Origin: Marisa cornuarietis
Taxonomy: Eukaryota > Mollusca > Gastropoda > Architaenioglossa > Ampullariidae
DNA length: 64,000 bases
Direction of reading: 5' to 3'
Assembly (NCBI GenBank): GCA_004794655.1
Contig: SMMW01000568.1
Span: 1,849,001 to 1,913,000, forward strand
Shown piece after piece: positions 1 to 12,167 of this stretch. Every line of letters begins with the position of its first letter. Positions within the stretch are counted from its first letter, which is position 1. The notes below the pieces were generated by a model, which was given only the letters and a program-made list of their open reading frames with translations, had not been told where the DNA came from and ran no database searches. Both the position numbers and the translations under genes were made by a program.

Positions 1-1180
1 CGTACGGTAGGTCACTTGGTTCCAAGCGCTACCAGTAAGATGAACACAATTCAAAACGTGGAAATGATTCTTCCAGAAGTCCTTCAGAATTATGCTGGTA
101 TCATTTGTTACATCAAAGCACTTTCTGAATATGGCTTTTGTGTGGAGTTTTTTTAAGTTTGAAATGACCTGTTGATCCATGGGCTGCAGCAGTGGGTTTT
201 GTGTTTGGTGGCAGATAATGGATATGAACAAAGTCGAACTCGTCTTCTAAATACTCGAGATTTGAAGGGTGTGCTGGAGCATTTTCCAGCAGGAGAAGGC
301 ATTTGAGGGGCAGGTTGTTCTTCTGTAAGGTATTCTTTCACAGTTGGGGCAAAAAGTCACCCACTCAACAAAAAATTGGTGGGTCACCCAGGCCTTAGAA
401 TTAGACCTTCACATAACAGGCAATTTCTGTTTTATTACATTGTTCTTCTTAAATACTCTCGGATTGTCTGAATGGTAGACTAACAGCGGCTTCAGCTTCA
501 AATCCCCACTGGCGTTACCGCACAATAGAAGAGTTAGCCTATCTTTCATAGGCTTGTGTCCTGGCAGATCTTTCTCCTCCTTCGAAATGCACGTTTTATT
601 CAGCAGCTTCTTCCAAAACAGTCCTGTTTCATCCGCGTTAAAAACCTGTTGTGGGATATAACCTCCTTCTTCTATGATTTTTCTGAATTCTTGAACTAAC
701 TCAGCCCCTGCCTTGTCAGAACTAGCTGCCTCCCCATGCCTTGTGACGTTGTGGATGCCTGTTCTGTGCCTAAATTTCTCAAACCAGCCTCGACTGGCTT
801 TGAAAACAAAATCACTCGCAGCAGTTGTCCCTGGGGTTTTCTTCTGCAAATCTTCGTAAATTTTCAGCGCCTTCTCACAAATGAATGACTCACTGATGCT
901 AACACCTTCTAACTGTTTCTTGTTTATATACACAAGCAACAACTTTTCTACTTCTTCCATTATTTGAGGCTTTAGCTTTGCTAAAGTAATCACTACCTTC
1001 AAAACATTAGCTTCTTTAAGCTGCTCCTTTTGCTTTAAAATTGTCGACTCGGACATGCCATTTTTGACGGCGATATTCGACACACGCATGCCTCCTTCAT
1101 ACTTTGAAATCATTTCCTTTTTCAATTTAATTGTTGGTCATTTCCTTTTCATTACCTTGCTTCTATTTGTCTTAATTTTC
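1..1180 (-). pseudogene. Degenerate Tigger transposase (CENP-B-type HTH plus DDE domain)
   Basis: An open stretch of about 238 codons at 409-1125 reads as a Tigger/TIGD1-like transposase: an N-terminal helix-turn-helix (about 1125-1030), a CENP-B-type DNA-binding region with the motif RGWFEKFRHRTGIHN, then the first catalytic aspartate in FNADETGLFWKK near 620. The frame ends in TGA near 409. The remaining DDE core continues in other frames down to position 1, including an NAPAHPSNLEYL segment. At least two frameshifts are needed. The residue normally D at the second catalytic position (LLLDNAPAH in relatives) reads as E here. Upstream, the usual start ATG appears as ATA near 1190 and an in-frame TGA follows. 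It therefore cannot make active transposase. Confidence 0.85.
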
Positions 1181-1455
1181 TTTGGAGCTATGATTTAGGG
1201 CTATATTATTAAAATAAAGCAAAAAATTCACTAAATAAGAAGGTTGCGCACAGATAAATATTAGGAACGACTGATCGTAACTGTGTCTTGAGCGCAAATG
1301 ATGCTTGGTCTAAGATGCTGATCGGTCACGTGTGAGTGACAGGACTGTTCGGTATCTGAATTTTGTTCGGTATCTGGTGCAAATTTTTAACGAAATTTTT
1401 GGTTGTTATCCCAAACATTCGCTATCAAAGGCGTTTGCTAGCCAAGGTTCCACTG
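1..1455 (-). mobile_element. Tigger (pogo superfamily) DNA transposon, cut by the left window edge
   Basis: The right terminal inverted repeat is visible at about 1420-1455. Read on the minus strand it begins CAGTGGAACCTTGGCTAGC, the classic Tigger end, and it abuts a TA dinucleotide at 1456-1457, the expected target duplication. The transposase gene lies inside on the minus strand. The left end is outside the window. The element probably sits in an intron of the SERINC gene whose last exons follow at 4793-5402; this placement is inferred from gene order. Frameshifts and stops in the transposase show that it is dead. Confidence 0.88.
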
Positions 1456-4400
1456 TATTTGTCTTGTGTGAGTTTTGATGCAGTAAAGTGGGTATTATAT
1501 GTTTCTCTCTACTTCTCCTTGAAAGTTGCCTGCAGTAGGTTGCACATATTTCCAGAGACTCTCTTTATCAAACAAATGGGCAAGGTAGTTACTGTCTGCA
1601 TGTGTCCAGCATTCATTTTCTGCATGTGGCATGTTGCATTTCATTTAATTCGTGATTACAGTTGTGGGCTTTCACAGCAGACAATCTGGAATGGGTTCTC
1701 TTTTGCCATTTTCAGACTTATTCTGCAGGGTGAATATGACTTAAATATAGCGGCAATCACATGAATATCCACAAAAGTAAATTGCATTCTTCAAAATCAT
1801 CTTCAGATCCTGGGTCTTCAAGGAGTACAACTATAGTTTTCCTCCCATCATCTCATTCCAGCGGAATTTTAAAAGAGCAATATTTTAACAGGTTTTAAAA
1901 CATTCCAGTTTTTCTGACGTCCACTCTTTCTTTTAGGTATTCAGATGGTCTTGTCATGAAGTGATTGCTACATAACCATCGGACATATTTCATAAAAATA
2001 TCTGATTTTCAGTTCAGAAAGATATCTGATGGCTATTTCTTCATAAGTGTGATATACCTTGAAGTGAAGGGAGATAAAGAGTTTTGTTAATAACTTAGTC
2101 AATCAAGAGTAACATTTTTCAGAATTGTCACCCTCTTGTTAAAAAGCTAGTTGTTTCAGTTTAGCAATCATAATCATAAATTTAAAAGAAATGGCTGTTT
2201 CTGTCACAGTTTTTAATGTTCAGAAACTGTTTAGGAGAAATGTAAAGTTGTGATATAATGTTTCCATTTTTATGACACCACTTTTAAATACCAGTTGAGG
2301 AACATTCAACTTTCCTCAAATCATCTGTGCTAATAGGTAGGTGTGTTTGGAGAAGTTATTAGAGTGCAGTAGTGATAACTTTGTTGTTTGTATACAGGGG
2401 ATAAATACAAAAGTGGTAAGTTTCTAGTGTGCTTTAGCACTACATTATCTACAACGCTTGAGAAGTGTATGAAACATTGGGCTTCTTGATTAACATAGTG
2501 ACATCAGTATTGAAGCACTGACCTGATTAATGTCATTTTCTTTCATTTTCTTGCTGTCTCACTTTCTTCATTGCTATCTCACTGCGTGTGTAGCAACATA
2601 AGGAGAAAAGAGGATTCAGGTTACATATAAGATACTATAAACTTTGATTATGATAAATACTATAGTAAAATAATAATGTCTCATTTGTAGGGCATTTTGT
2701 AACGTTTGTAATTACAATAGGTAAGGGCAGTGCTTTTAAAAGATATCCATAAAAAACTAAGAGGTAATGGCATAAATCAGCAGGTCATAGGACATAGATC
2801 TGCAATGACAGATCAGCAGATCATATACAGAATGTATTGAGCTGGTGATAGAGGTAACTGCATAATAAAAGGATGCCAAAGCTTTTAAAGAAATATTGAC
2901 TGGCATGTGATACAGTGAATAGCATTCGATAAATGATAATTTGAGAGAACATGAGAAAGTGAGTGTGAATAGTTAATAATTTAAGAGAAATGATAACTTA
3001 GACTTGCTACCCCTTAACCCCAGCCTCCAGACAAAAAAAAGTGAAGTGTCCTTACATAATGGTTTAGACAATATTAAACTGAGGAACAAAATCATGACGT
3101 TTTTGTTTGCTTTATTATCAACTACTGTGGTGTCACCATGTGTAAAGATACGATTTCATAGATGTCAGAGGGGTAGTTTGCTTTATCGAGATTATTTTGT
3201 TTCCTGTCACTCAACTTTTTTTAGATTAAAGGATTGAAATAAAAAAATTAAAAAGGAAGTGAGAAATTCTGCTTGAAACTTTCCTAAAATCTGACAGTGA
3301 TGTCACTAACAAAATGGTTTTATAATTTTAATTGCTGTATTTTTTTCAAAGCTATAGGAGACTAACCGAAGCTTTTTTTTCTATTTTCATGGTGACAGGG
3401 GCTGTACCATATGGTTAGTATATTACTAATATCAGTATTTAAAAAAGAGCTTTGTCCTCAATTTCTGTGACTTTTTTTGGTTCCAGTTTTGCACAAGAAG
3501 AAAGTCATTTGCTGCAATAATGTGAGGATGTGGCAGTATGAATAGATTGCTTTTATAACAAGCTTTCCTCATGAGTGGAAGGTGCTTAAAAACCTGTGTG
3601 CATCTATGAATTTGGGAAGAAAACTTATCTAAGATATATATATGTGCAGTTATTTAATATGCGATGCAGAAGACAGCGAAGAAAGTAGCTGATGCTTGTG
3701 TCACATTCATAAAGTCCTTGTAACTTGAAACGGTCACCTGAGCTCATATTGACATGCAGTATAGATTATTGTAAAGAAGCATCACATTGATTCTTTGGGG
3801 TTTTATTTAAAGATAATGCAAGTGTAGAATAAATAAACTGTCGAAACAGCCTCATCTATGACAGATAATCAGAACAGGAAATTATGTTTTAAGAGTCTTT
3901 TGGGGGGAAGGGAGTGCACACAGAAATAATTTGTTACAGACATTTTATATTTATAATTTGTAAACAAAAAAATCATGTTTTGGGCATATTTTAACTGGTT
4001 GACCATTTTCTTTTTAGATTTCTTTGTTCCAGATGTTTGTAGTTTTGTGTAACACTGTTCAAGATTGTTTAAACCATCAACTGTAATAACATCAGCTAAC
4101 CATTTAATAAATGTTTGTACATAAACTTGTCACACATGTGGATTAACAAATTTTATTCGACACATGGTAGCATTTATTAAAATGTTATGAAAAGGAGCAG
4201 GAGAAAAAAATAAGAAGCTTGTGTTTGCAAAATCTCTTGCAGATCAGCAATGGTGCCATATACTCTAGTGTTATCTTATTTCAACTAATGTCTGTGCAAG
4301 GAAGATAGAAGGATATAAAACATCTTTGAAAAAAGTGTCTGGTTTAAAAACGTGCTTGCTGTGCTCTACTTTTATTTATTTTTTAAAGGTGTTATTTCTG

Positions 4401-4792
4401 ATGTATCTTGGCTCTTCTTTTCATTTTTTCCTATTATCCTCTTTTCCAGCTATCCCTTCTGTCTGTCCATAGAATAGTGATGGTGGTTATCTAATCTGCC
4501 ATATTTCTTGGATTTTTTTCAGTCCATTGTGTTCTGAATCTTATATTCTTTTCTTTCTAAAATGACTGCAACATAAAGTTTCATAAATCATGCAATTTTT
4601 GTTTTTTTAATTCATTGACATTGCATTACAGATAATAGATAAAACTGTAAATGGGTTGTTTTAACTGGGTGTTGTCTTTCCTACAAATTTTTGGCAACTT
4701 TTATGTCGACTCCATTTTAGCAATGTGAGAATCATAATAATGACCTTTATTTTAAACAAAGGAAAATGGAAAATCTTGCTTGTGGTGAACAG
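1456..4792 (+). other. Probable SERINC intron sequence, no protein signal
   Basis: This is AT-rich, mostly unique DNA between the Tigger end and the first certain SERINC exon. Open frames such as 1363-1764 and 3004-3237 have no recognisable domain and no splice context, so I take them as chance. The only candidate coding piece is an 18-nt micro-exon at 2398-2415, listed separately. Confidence 0.6.
2398..2415 (+). other. Candidate 18-nt SERINC micro-exon
   Basis: An acceptor TTGTTGTTTGTATACAG directly precedes these 18 nt and a consensus donor GTAAG follows. Joined to the exon at 4793, the phase works (one base carried over): the read-out is G-D-K-Y-K-S-G-S-T-G-S-E-D, a hydrophilic stretch like the variable loop that precedes the conserved C-terminal SERINC block. 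No homology supports so short a piece, so it rests on splice sites and phase alone. Confidence 0.4.
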
Positions 4793-5402
4793 GTAGCACT
4801 GGTAGTGAGGATGAAGAAAAGGGACGGCAGAAGGTGTGGGACAATGAGGAGGAAGGAGTGGCTTATAGTTACTCCTTCTTTCACTTCATGCTATGTCTGG
4901 CCTCTCTCTACGTCATGATGACTCTCACCAACTGGTTCAGGTATTTTGGCCACTTGTTCTACTCATGTATATCATTAATCACTATGCCACATGGCGTTAA
5001 CATATTACCTAATCAGTCGATTACCAGACATTGTGCCAACTAATACATTGATTTATCGATGATTTATATTTTAAGGCAGCGAGATTGTACAAGCCTTAGC
5101 CTGTGAACACATTTGCCTCTTGTGTGTGTAAAGTCCAGAGAAGGGAATGGTTGGGGAGAACTGAGGAAATGAGGCATACATTTTGACAGGAAGGGGGGTG
5201 ATTATTTTTGCGAATAGTGCTGAATTTTGTATTGATCGAACTAGCTTTCATTCTTCATTTCAGCCCAAGCTCTGATTTTAGAACCCTCAATGCCAACATG
5301 GCATCAGTGTGGGTCAAAATGGCATCCTCCTGGCTTTGTGTGGTCCTGTACGTGTGGACTCTCGTTGCTCCCATCATCCTTCCCAGCCGTGACTTCAATT
5401 AG
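4793..5402 (+). CDS. Serine incorporator (SERINC/TMS family), last two coding exons
   Basis: Exons are 4793-4940 and 5264-5402 (stop TAG at 5400). The join is in phase 2, AG plus C giving Ser. The product has the family's C-terminal signature: an acidic linker (GSEDEEKG), then [18 protein letters not shown], a membrane helix ending [11 protein letters not shown], and the last helix ending [16 protein letters not shown]. In vertebrate SERINC proteins the same block ends the chain. SERINCs are 10-11-pass membrane proteins of the plasma membrane and endosomes linked to phospholipid and serine handling; some vertebrate members restrict retroviruses. Upstream exons are outside the window to the left. 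The paralogue (1, 3 or 5) cannot be decided from the tail alone, so I give no symbol. Confidence 0.95.
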
Positions 5403-7508
5403 CAGAGTTTGGCTTGTCAGACCTTGGAGCTGCTGCACTTTGCAACAGATTTTCATTAGCATCAAGCAGTCTGAGCAAATTCAACAACTTTTCATGTAAT
5501 ACTCTTTCTTCTTGTGCACAGGCACTTCTGCAGATGAATTTTCCATGAAAGACAATGAGTAGATGATCATAGTGTGATGATCCTGCTATGGTTGATGTTG
5601 TAATTCCTTCAAATAACTTTGTGGTGATGTGTCAGAAAAATAACAGCAAATTTTAATAACCAACCACCAATGGTAACATTATTTATACATCGTTTGTGCA
5701 AAGTTCCAATTCTTTCCATCAACACAATGAGTTTCACTCAGTTCTATGAAGGACTGTTAAATTGTTGGCTTATTTCTAATTTGAAGCAAATTCATGCAAG
5801 TTTGCAGTACACCAGTATAAGAATTGCTGAAGCATTGAAAGCATTTGTAGTTTTTGGCTTACAACAATTGATGCTAACACTGTTTAGTTGCCATGAAAAC
5901 TTATCTGTGAAATCATCAGCCATCTTTCATGTGGCTGGCTTTGTTCTGTGTAGTGTTGTCAAGTTTTGATGCTCAGATCTGTTGATAATTAAATTTTAAG
6001 TGATGGAATTTTCCTGCTGAATCACAGTCTTCTGCAGCAAGAGCCTCTCTATCAAGGTCAAAGAAGTGAGTCGCAGATGCACTCATGCTTGTTAGGAGGC
6101 ATCTGCATGCCACAGACCACAAAGTAAGAAAATACTGTCATGTAGCTTTATAGTGGCAAGTGTTTCTGCTCATGCATGACCTAATCTGTCACACTCACAC
6201 AAATGTTTTTGTGTGGATAAATGTAAATATTTACATATCTCTTCCATTGGTTTAGATTTCTGGAGAAAATGTCAAATGTCAAACTGTGAAAAATTGTCTG
6301 CTGACAGTGTTTAAGAAAGAATACTGCATCATTTAAACCCACAAAAGAAACAGACTTTTTTAATGTAATGTTTACAAGTTCTGTACAGACATCAGTGCTT
6401 TCATGATTGTCATTGTCTTTGTTTCTCTTCAGTATAGTGTATAGCCAGGCTGTATACATTTTTGGATCAATAAATTCCTGTGTACAACTTGCAGAAAAGT
6501 GCTTTCTTTAGTTTGATGCAAACACATATGAAGTTAAACAGAACATTGTGTGCCAGACTGATCTTTCAGTTTCCTTTCCCTTTTAGCAAGCTGCTCTTTA
6601 GAATTTTTTTTTTCCTTAACAATGTCTTGGAAGTCATATAATTTTAAATGCATCTCTTTTTCCCACCAAGTTTTATCAGAATAGTTGACTTGCATACAGT
6701 GCAAGGCAGAATCCTCTATAAAACATACATGTTCATGATTATATGAACATTTGTTTGTATGGCACGTTAGCTAATATTTGCTTTAATGGCTAGTCACCAA
6801 AAGTGGACAGACTGGAGCAAGATCTTACAATTTTTCAAAACTTATGTACTCTGTAAAATGAACTGTGCCAGCTTCTGTATTTTCAGTGCCATTTGAAATG
6901 TAAGAAAGGTACATCACTGTGTGAGCTGAAGAACACAACTGTTCACATATGCACACAAAAGCAATTAAAAGTATAAAAATAAAAAATATCAAATTTTTAC
7001 CACTTTGGAAGGGTTGGACAGTTTTTGATCTTACTTAACTCATCAGTTGTTGGCATGCAGGGAATAGAGTTAATGACTGTGCTTATTGTAATATAAGTGC
7101 AATAGCATGGTCTTAACTTGGTCTCAGGAGAGTACAAATGGGATATTTCCCATGTTACTGTGAACTCTTGGAGATGAACATCACCAGATAAGAAGTATTT
7201 CAAATAGAAATAGATATTGTTTGCATTTTAATATGAAGGATTCTCTCTGCATGTTGGGGAGGAGTGTGTGTGTTGTTTGTGTGGAGAAGAGGGTTGAGAA
7301 ATAAGGATAGGAAAAAAAATGTTGAGTCCATACGATTGTACCAATACACCCTGATGATGTTAAAAAAAGTCCTGCCCTATTCTGGTGTTGATGTCCTTTC
7401 TGTGTATTATGTAAATGAAAAAAATGCAAAATCGGTTTTAAAATAAATGTCTTTAATGTCATTTACAAGAACGTGTTTTTATATTGTCGCTTTCTGTTTC
7501 CCAATAAA
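5403..7508 (+). other. Probable SERINC 3' UTR with candidate poly(A) signals
   Basis: No coding signal follows the SERINC stop. AATAAA hexamers occur at 6469-6474, 7442-7447 and 7503-7508 on the + strand; any of them could end the transcript. Which one is used cannot be told from sequence. Confidence 0.45.
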
Positions 7509-7905
7509 ATATTTGTAAATCAAAACGGTTTCAGCATTGAAGTGACATGCAAAAATTTGCTTGTTTTTTAATTTACTTGTTTTATTGTTTTTCTTAGTAA
7601 CCTGGGGAAAAAAGTGGGAGAAGGAAGTGACTGTATCAGACTCCTGAACAGACTGACAGACCAACCAAAAAAAACGTTTCAGGAAGGTGGTCTGGTATGG
7701 CCAGGCTGATGACAAGGGAGTTCACTAATGGTAGCTAATGGTGGGGATGTGGAACAGGCCTCCCATCATTGTTAGTAATATCTAATGACCATTGTATGGT
7801 TGGTTTGATTCTTAAAAACAATATTTTATTGTATACGAGCTTTAAACTGTTACATGTGCTGATTGAACTATCATAACATGATGTATGTGTGTTGTGTGCG
7901 TGTTC

Positions 7906-8020
7906 ATGTTTGAAAGGTGCATTTGAAGCCTACCATGAAAAGGTTGTGCTTATGTGCCCATATGTAAAGTACCTTGAGCCTGGGTTTGGTGCAGAAGGTA
8001 AAGCACTAAATGAATGTGCA
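7906..8020 (+). repeat. Dispersed repeat, family A, copy 1
   Basis: This shares clear blocks with 56372-56490 on the same strand: AAGGTGCATTTG, GCCTAC, then TAAA(G/A)(T/C)AC(C/T)TTGA(G/A)CCTGG followed by (T/A)TTGGTGC. The block ACCTTGAGCCTGGGTTTGGTGC resembles the 3' tails of invertebrate non-LTR elements or SINEs. It is non-coding. Confidence 0.5.
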
Positions 8021-8163
8021 CAGTAACTGCACGACCTTGGGATTGTGCATCTGTCTTGTGACTGTCTATGCGACTGCTTGAGTGCGATTGACTTTTTATA
8101 CCATCAGAAATTAATATTAAGGCTTTGCCACTGCAAAACATGCCATATTAATGTAAAGAAATG

Positions 8164-8262
8164 GTGCCCGAGTCGAGATCTGAACTCATTTGTCAGTCTT
8201 CACTGTGTTGGTGAAAGAGTACTTAATCCTTGTGCCAGTAGACCACCCGACTGTGTTTTGGG
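8164..8262 (-). repeat. tRNA-derived SINE fragment
   Basis: On the minus strand it starts GGGTGGTCTACTGGCACAAG, like a pol III A-box head, and has a B-box-like GAGTTCAGATCTC before its 3' part. The same head (GGTGGTCT, then GGCACAA, then CTTTCACCA followed by CACAGTGAAG or TACAGTGAAG) recurs on the minus strand at about 38625-38668, so it is a dispersed family and not a tRNA gene. Confidence 0.55.
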
Positions 8263-10502
8263 TGAGCGCATAGGTCAGCAGTTGGTAGTAATGTACAACA
8301 TTTATATATGACCGTTCTTAACGGACCAAAGCCCAACATCTGAAGTGCCCAGAAGAAACATTATATTGTGCCAATGCATTAGGAGCAAGTTTTGACTCAC
8401 CACGTTAATAACAATAATTGCTTGACATATCACGCTCCTGAAGAGACAAGAACGAGACCTGGACAGTATACGAGAGACTGAAGGATAAACAACAGTACTG
8501 ATAATAAAAGACAAATATAGAAGACGCAAAGGGGAATCGGATAACAGTGAGAATTGAGAGTTTCGGGAATCTGCAGATGTTTGTCAACATTGTTGACCAA
8601 AGTTCCAATATCCAGAACGTTCGCCGCAAGACCATTGGTTTCCTGTGACCGCCACACACAACTTGGTCAAACGTTCGCCAACGCCTTGTTAGGAAGGGCC
8701 TTAAGGCTGAAACGTTTGTCTCGTGAGCGGTGTATGCATGTGCACTCGATCAGTGTATGCGTGCGAGAGAGAGAGAGAGTACGTATGCTTGGGAGAGTAG
8801 GTGCGTGCGTCTAGTCTATGGGAAGAAAATTTCTCATCCGTTCGCTTTTCGGAATTCACGTTTCGTGCAGTCATCACCGAGAGCTACTAAATGTAAACGT
8901 TCTGCTGCAGTCATCATTTACGACGCGCTAGCGAAACTGCTAATAACAGTAATTTAAATTACCACATCGGCTAATGATCTTAACATTTCCTCCAGTCATC
9001 ACAGTATTGTTTCCCCTAATTCACCAGCTCGCATTGACATCTCAGCTTCTTTAAATGTATATCTCTTCTCGGTCAGCGCTCTTTATTTGAAGCCGATATA
9101 AAAATGCATAAGACATGGCTCATCGATCGTAACCGTACAATGTGCAGCTTTAGTTATATTTATTTACTTATTTATTTTCATAATAATGTTTTGCGGCTCG
9201 ATCGTGACCAGTGCTCTTGCCCGTGGTCCTGATGACGGAGTAGCAATAAAGGCTACACGGAGGATCGATCGAGTTGGTTTTATCTCACAACCCATACCCT
9301 TTAGACACGGTGGACCACTTTCTGTCCCCAACGGATACAACGTTTCATGTGATATTGCTGTCGTGGCGTTTGTAGCCTTTCTTATTCTTAAGTTTCGGTG
9401 TCTGTGTCTTCTCTTTCTCTTCCTCCCTCTTACCTATACGTACAGAATCGACGTTTACCGTACAGTTGTGTCTTAAATATTGACAAACGCCCCCACCGCC
9501 ACGGCTGTAGGCTCAACCAGAAAGAAAATCAATAAACAGGTCAGCCAATGGGAGTACGTTTCTCAGGCCGATCTGCCAATCAATCTGAGCAGACGATGTA
9601 AAGGTTTGTTGTTTTTTTTCAATATAAAGGGATGCTGGCGTAGCTGTTTGATCTTCAAACGATTAGAACCTGCAGCATTGCCCCCCCAAATCGTGCGTGG
9701 TATTAGACGACTGCAATTAGCGACCCAACAAAACATTTTAGAAAGATAATGTGGTGTGTGGCATTTAGATAGTAAGAACAAGGCGGTGCTACCACATAGC
9801 CCGAGTGCTATTTCCATCAAACCGTGCTGTGACTGAGACTGGAGTATGGCAGGATGAAGGAAAGGATATTATTATAATCATCGCCTCAAAAAGATTCCAA
9901 CAGCTCGTCAACACGCAAGAGGTAAGAATCTCAAGAAGATTAGAAATAATCGTCTCGAAACACCTTGACCAATTGTTCAGACTTGAATATTTTGTCAATC
10001 CACACTTTTTTATGGCCATTCTTGTGATAACAGCTGTTAGGGCAGAGTGGCCTATTATTGTCAAGTCAACCAACCAACCTCACGTTTACAAGTGTTTGTC
10101 TACCAAGATTTATTAAAAAATAACCAAAGAATCTACTTTTGGGTACCTGTGTATTTATGCAATGGGGTGCTACATCACATAGCAATAATAGTGATCATAT
10201 CTTCATCTGCATGTGTTCATTGTGCAAGAAAAACTAACTTATTGTATCAAAAAAGACATTTTATAAAAAAAATTGTTAGGTATATACCTCTATATCAATT
10301 AGATTAGAAGGCAGGAATATGATCTTGTCATGCTATTTGGGCTTTAGCATTAATGTGACCTGAACATGAAAAGATCACTATTGCTGAACTAGGCTTAAAA
10401 AAAGTATTTTTTTTATCAGGTAGACTTGAAACACCACCTATTGGATTTTGGAAACAAACTGAACAGTAATTTCAGATTGGGTATGATCTCTTCACATTAG
10501 AA

Positions 10503-10566
10503 TGGTAAAATAGGGTGGAAGCTAGAAGGTACTGTGGTAAAATAAGGTGGAAGCTTGAAGGTACTG
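10503..10566 (+). repeat. Tandem duplication of a 32-bp unit
   Basis: Two adjacent copies (10503-10534 and 10535-10566) begin TGGTAAAATA and end GAAGGTACTG. They differ at two positions (AGGG/AAGG and CTAG/CTTG), so the duplication is recent. Confidence 0.8.
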
Positions 10567-10689
10567 AACAGTCTGTCTGTGAAAGTGAGGGGGAAGATGA
10601 GTATGCACAGATAGAAACTAAAACCTATAGGTAAAGATAGTGCCCATAGAGGCAATGAATGTAAGTGGTTCAGGGTGTCTAAAGCATGA

Positions 10690-10830
10690 CAAGGTAAGAC
10701 AAAGCACAGCCCTCCTTCTCTACTGCCTTTACCTTCTCTGGTAAATCAGGTGCCCATTTCTCTTGGAAAGGTGCTGGAAGGGGAAGGAGGTGATTTTCCA
10801 GCTACAGGAGGATATGAGGATTGAATCAAC
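10690..10830 (-). repeat. Degenerate copy of the SINE seen at 33042-33322
   Basis: Both stretches contain CTGCC(T)TTACCTTC, then a (T)CAGGT(A/G)CCCATT block, then a G-rich GGAAGG part in the same order. Divergence is high, so the assignment is tentative. Confidence 0.35.
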
Positions 10831-12167
10831 AATCTTTTCCATACCTGAGTGCATTAAAATGAGGCTATGCAGCCTTCCACTATATTGTGGAGGACTTCTA
10901 AAACACACTGGATACCTAAGGGAAGTGCTAGCAGGTGGTTTGGAATGACATACTTTCATCTGTAATTTTAATCAAGATTTTGCCTGAGTTTTATTACATT
11001 TTCAGGCACAAGTTTCCTGAGGGTGACTCCCCTCCCCCCACTAGCTAGAGCTGCTGTCCAATCTAAGACTGAACAAATGTCAGTTTCTTCAGCAGTGTAA
11101 TGGAGGTGACAAACTACTTTTCTGACATCTTTGCTTGTGTGTAACATATAAATTCTTACCTGTTACAGAATGTGAGTCTTATAATAATCATGATAATAAT
11201 CATAATATAATGTAATAATAATCATAATAACCATCACTATTAATACTACTGCTGACTGTAGCTGATGATATCATTTACACATCTGTGGGGCTGTCGTCAT
11301 TAAACCTAACTTAGTAATGGATGCAGGGCTGATATGCTACCAGCTGGGTTAACAAGCAGCAGAAACTAAAGGAACACCGTTTCTTGCACATTGCATGATA
11401 ATTTGGGGCTTAGATATTGTTGGCAGTAGTGTCATGGGAGGTGGGAAGGAGGCAGTATTGTCTCCCTTAGCGCAGTGAAGCAGCTCTGAAATATTTGCAT
11501 TGCCTATTAAAAATAGTGTAAATTGTCTGGCTTTTACACAGATTTATATGCTTCAGAGATGATTACCTCTAAGTGGTTCATCATCAGTATGTTAACTGTG
11601 CAGCAGTTGATATTTGGAATGGAAGCAACTGGTTACAGATGGCTGCATGCATCCATCTTAAATTCTAATTATTTACAATATTTTAGGTACTTTAAACAGT
11701 TCAAAGGTGTTCAAAAAGTTAACTAAGGTAAATACATAGTGATTTTCTTTCAATAGATTAGGTGTTATACTAAAGCAGACTTTCTGTTTATTATATATAT
11801 GTTCATTATGCTGGTGAAATTAAAAATTGACATTTAACTTTGAAAAAAACTGAGATAAAGTGAACAGCTGTTACCCAGTAGCCCAGTAGCTCACATTGGA
11901 TGTTAATGCTACTGCATACTTCAACCACGTACCACTGCTAAAATCAATTTTGCCGTTTTTGCAGTCAGTCAGGGAGAGTGTGTTAAAAAAGGAGTTTGGG
12001 ATAAAAGAAAATTAAATTTCTTTTTTAACAGTAATTGCATGCTGAGTTGTTCATTTCTTTATGTATAAGCTAAACTTAGCATTTTGGAATATGCAGTTTC
12101 TTCAATAGGAATGTTTGACAGTTATTTCATGTAGTTATCTTTTCGTGAACAGACAAAGCTATCACCA

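Larger units (their letters stand above)
8310..12152 (+). other. Intergenic DNA and probable 5' region of SLC12A8
   Basis: No protein domain is seen here. About 8560-9470 holds more CpG dinucleotides than its surroundings, including a short GA repeat at 8764-8780, and is a reasonable place for a promoter. A good donor, AGAG|GTAAGAATC at 9922, could end a non-coding first exon of SLC12A8, because that gene's first coding exon opens with a splice acceptor (12151-12152). Both points are inference. A TATA-like or initiator element could not be assigned. Confidence 0.35.

Noticed and set aside
1363..1764. 133-codon open frame, + strand
   Set aside because: It overlaps the Tigger terminal repeat, has no domain, and looks like chance in low-complexity DNA.
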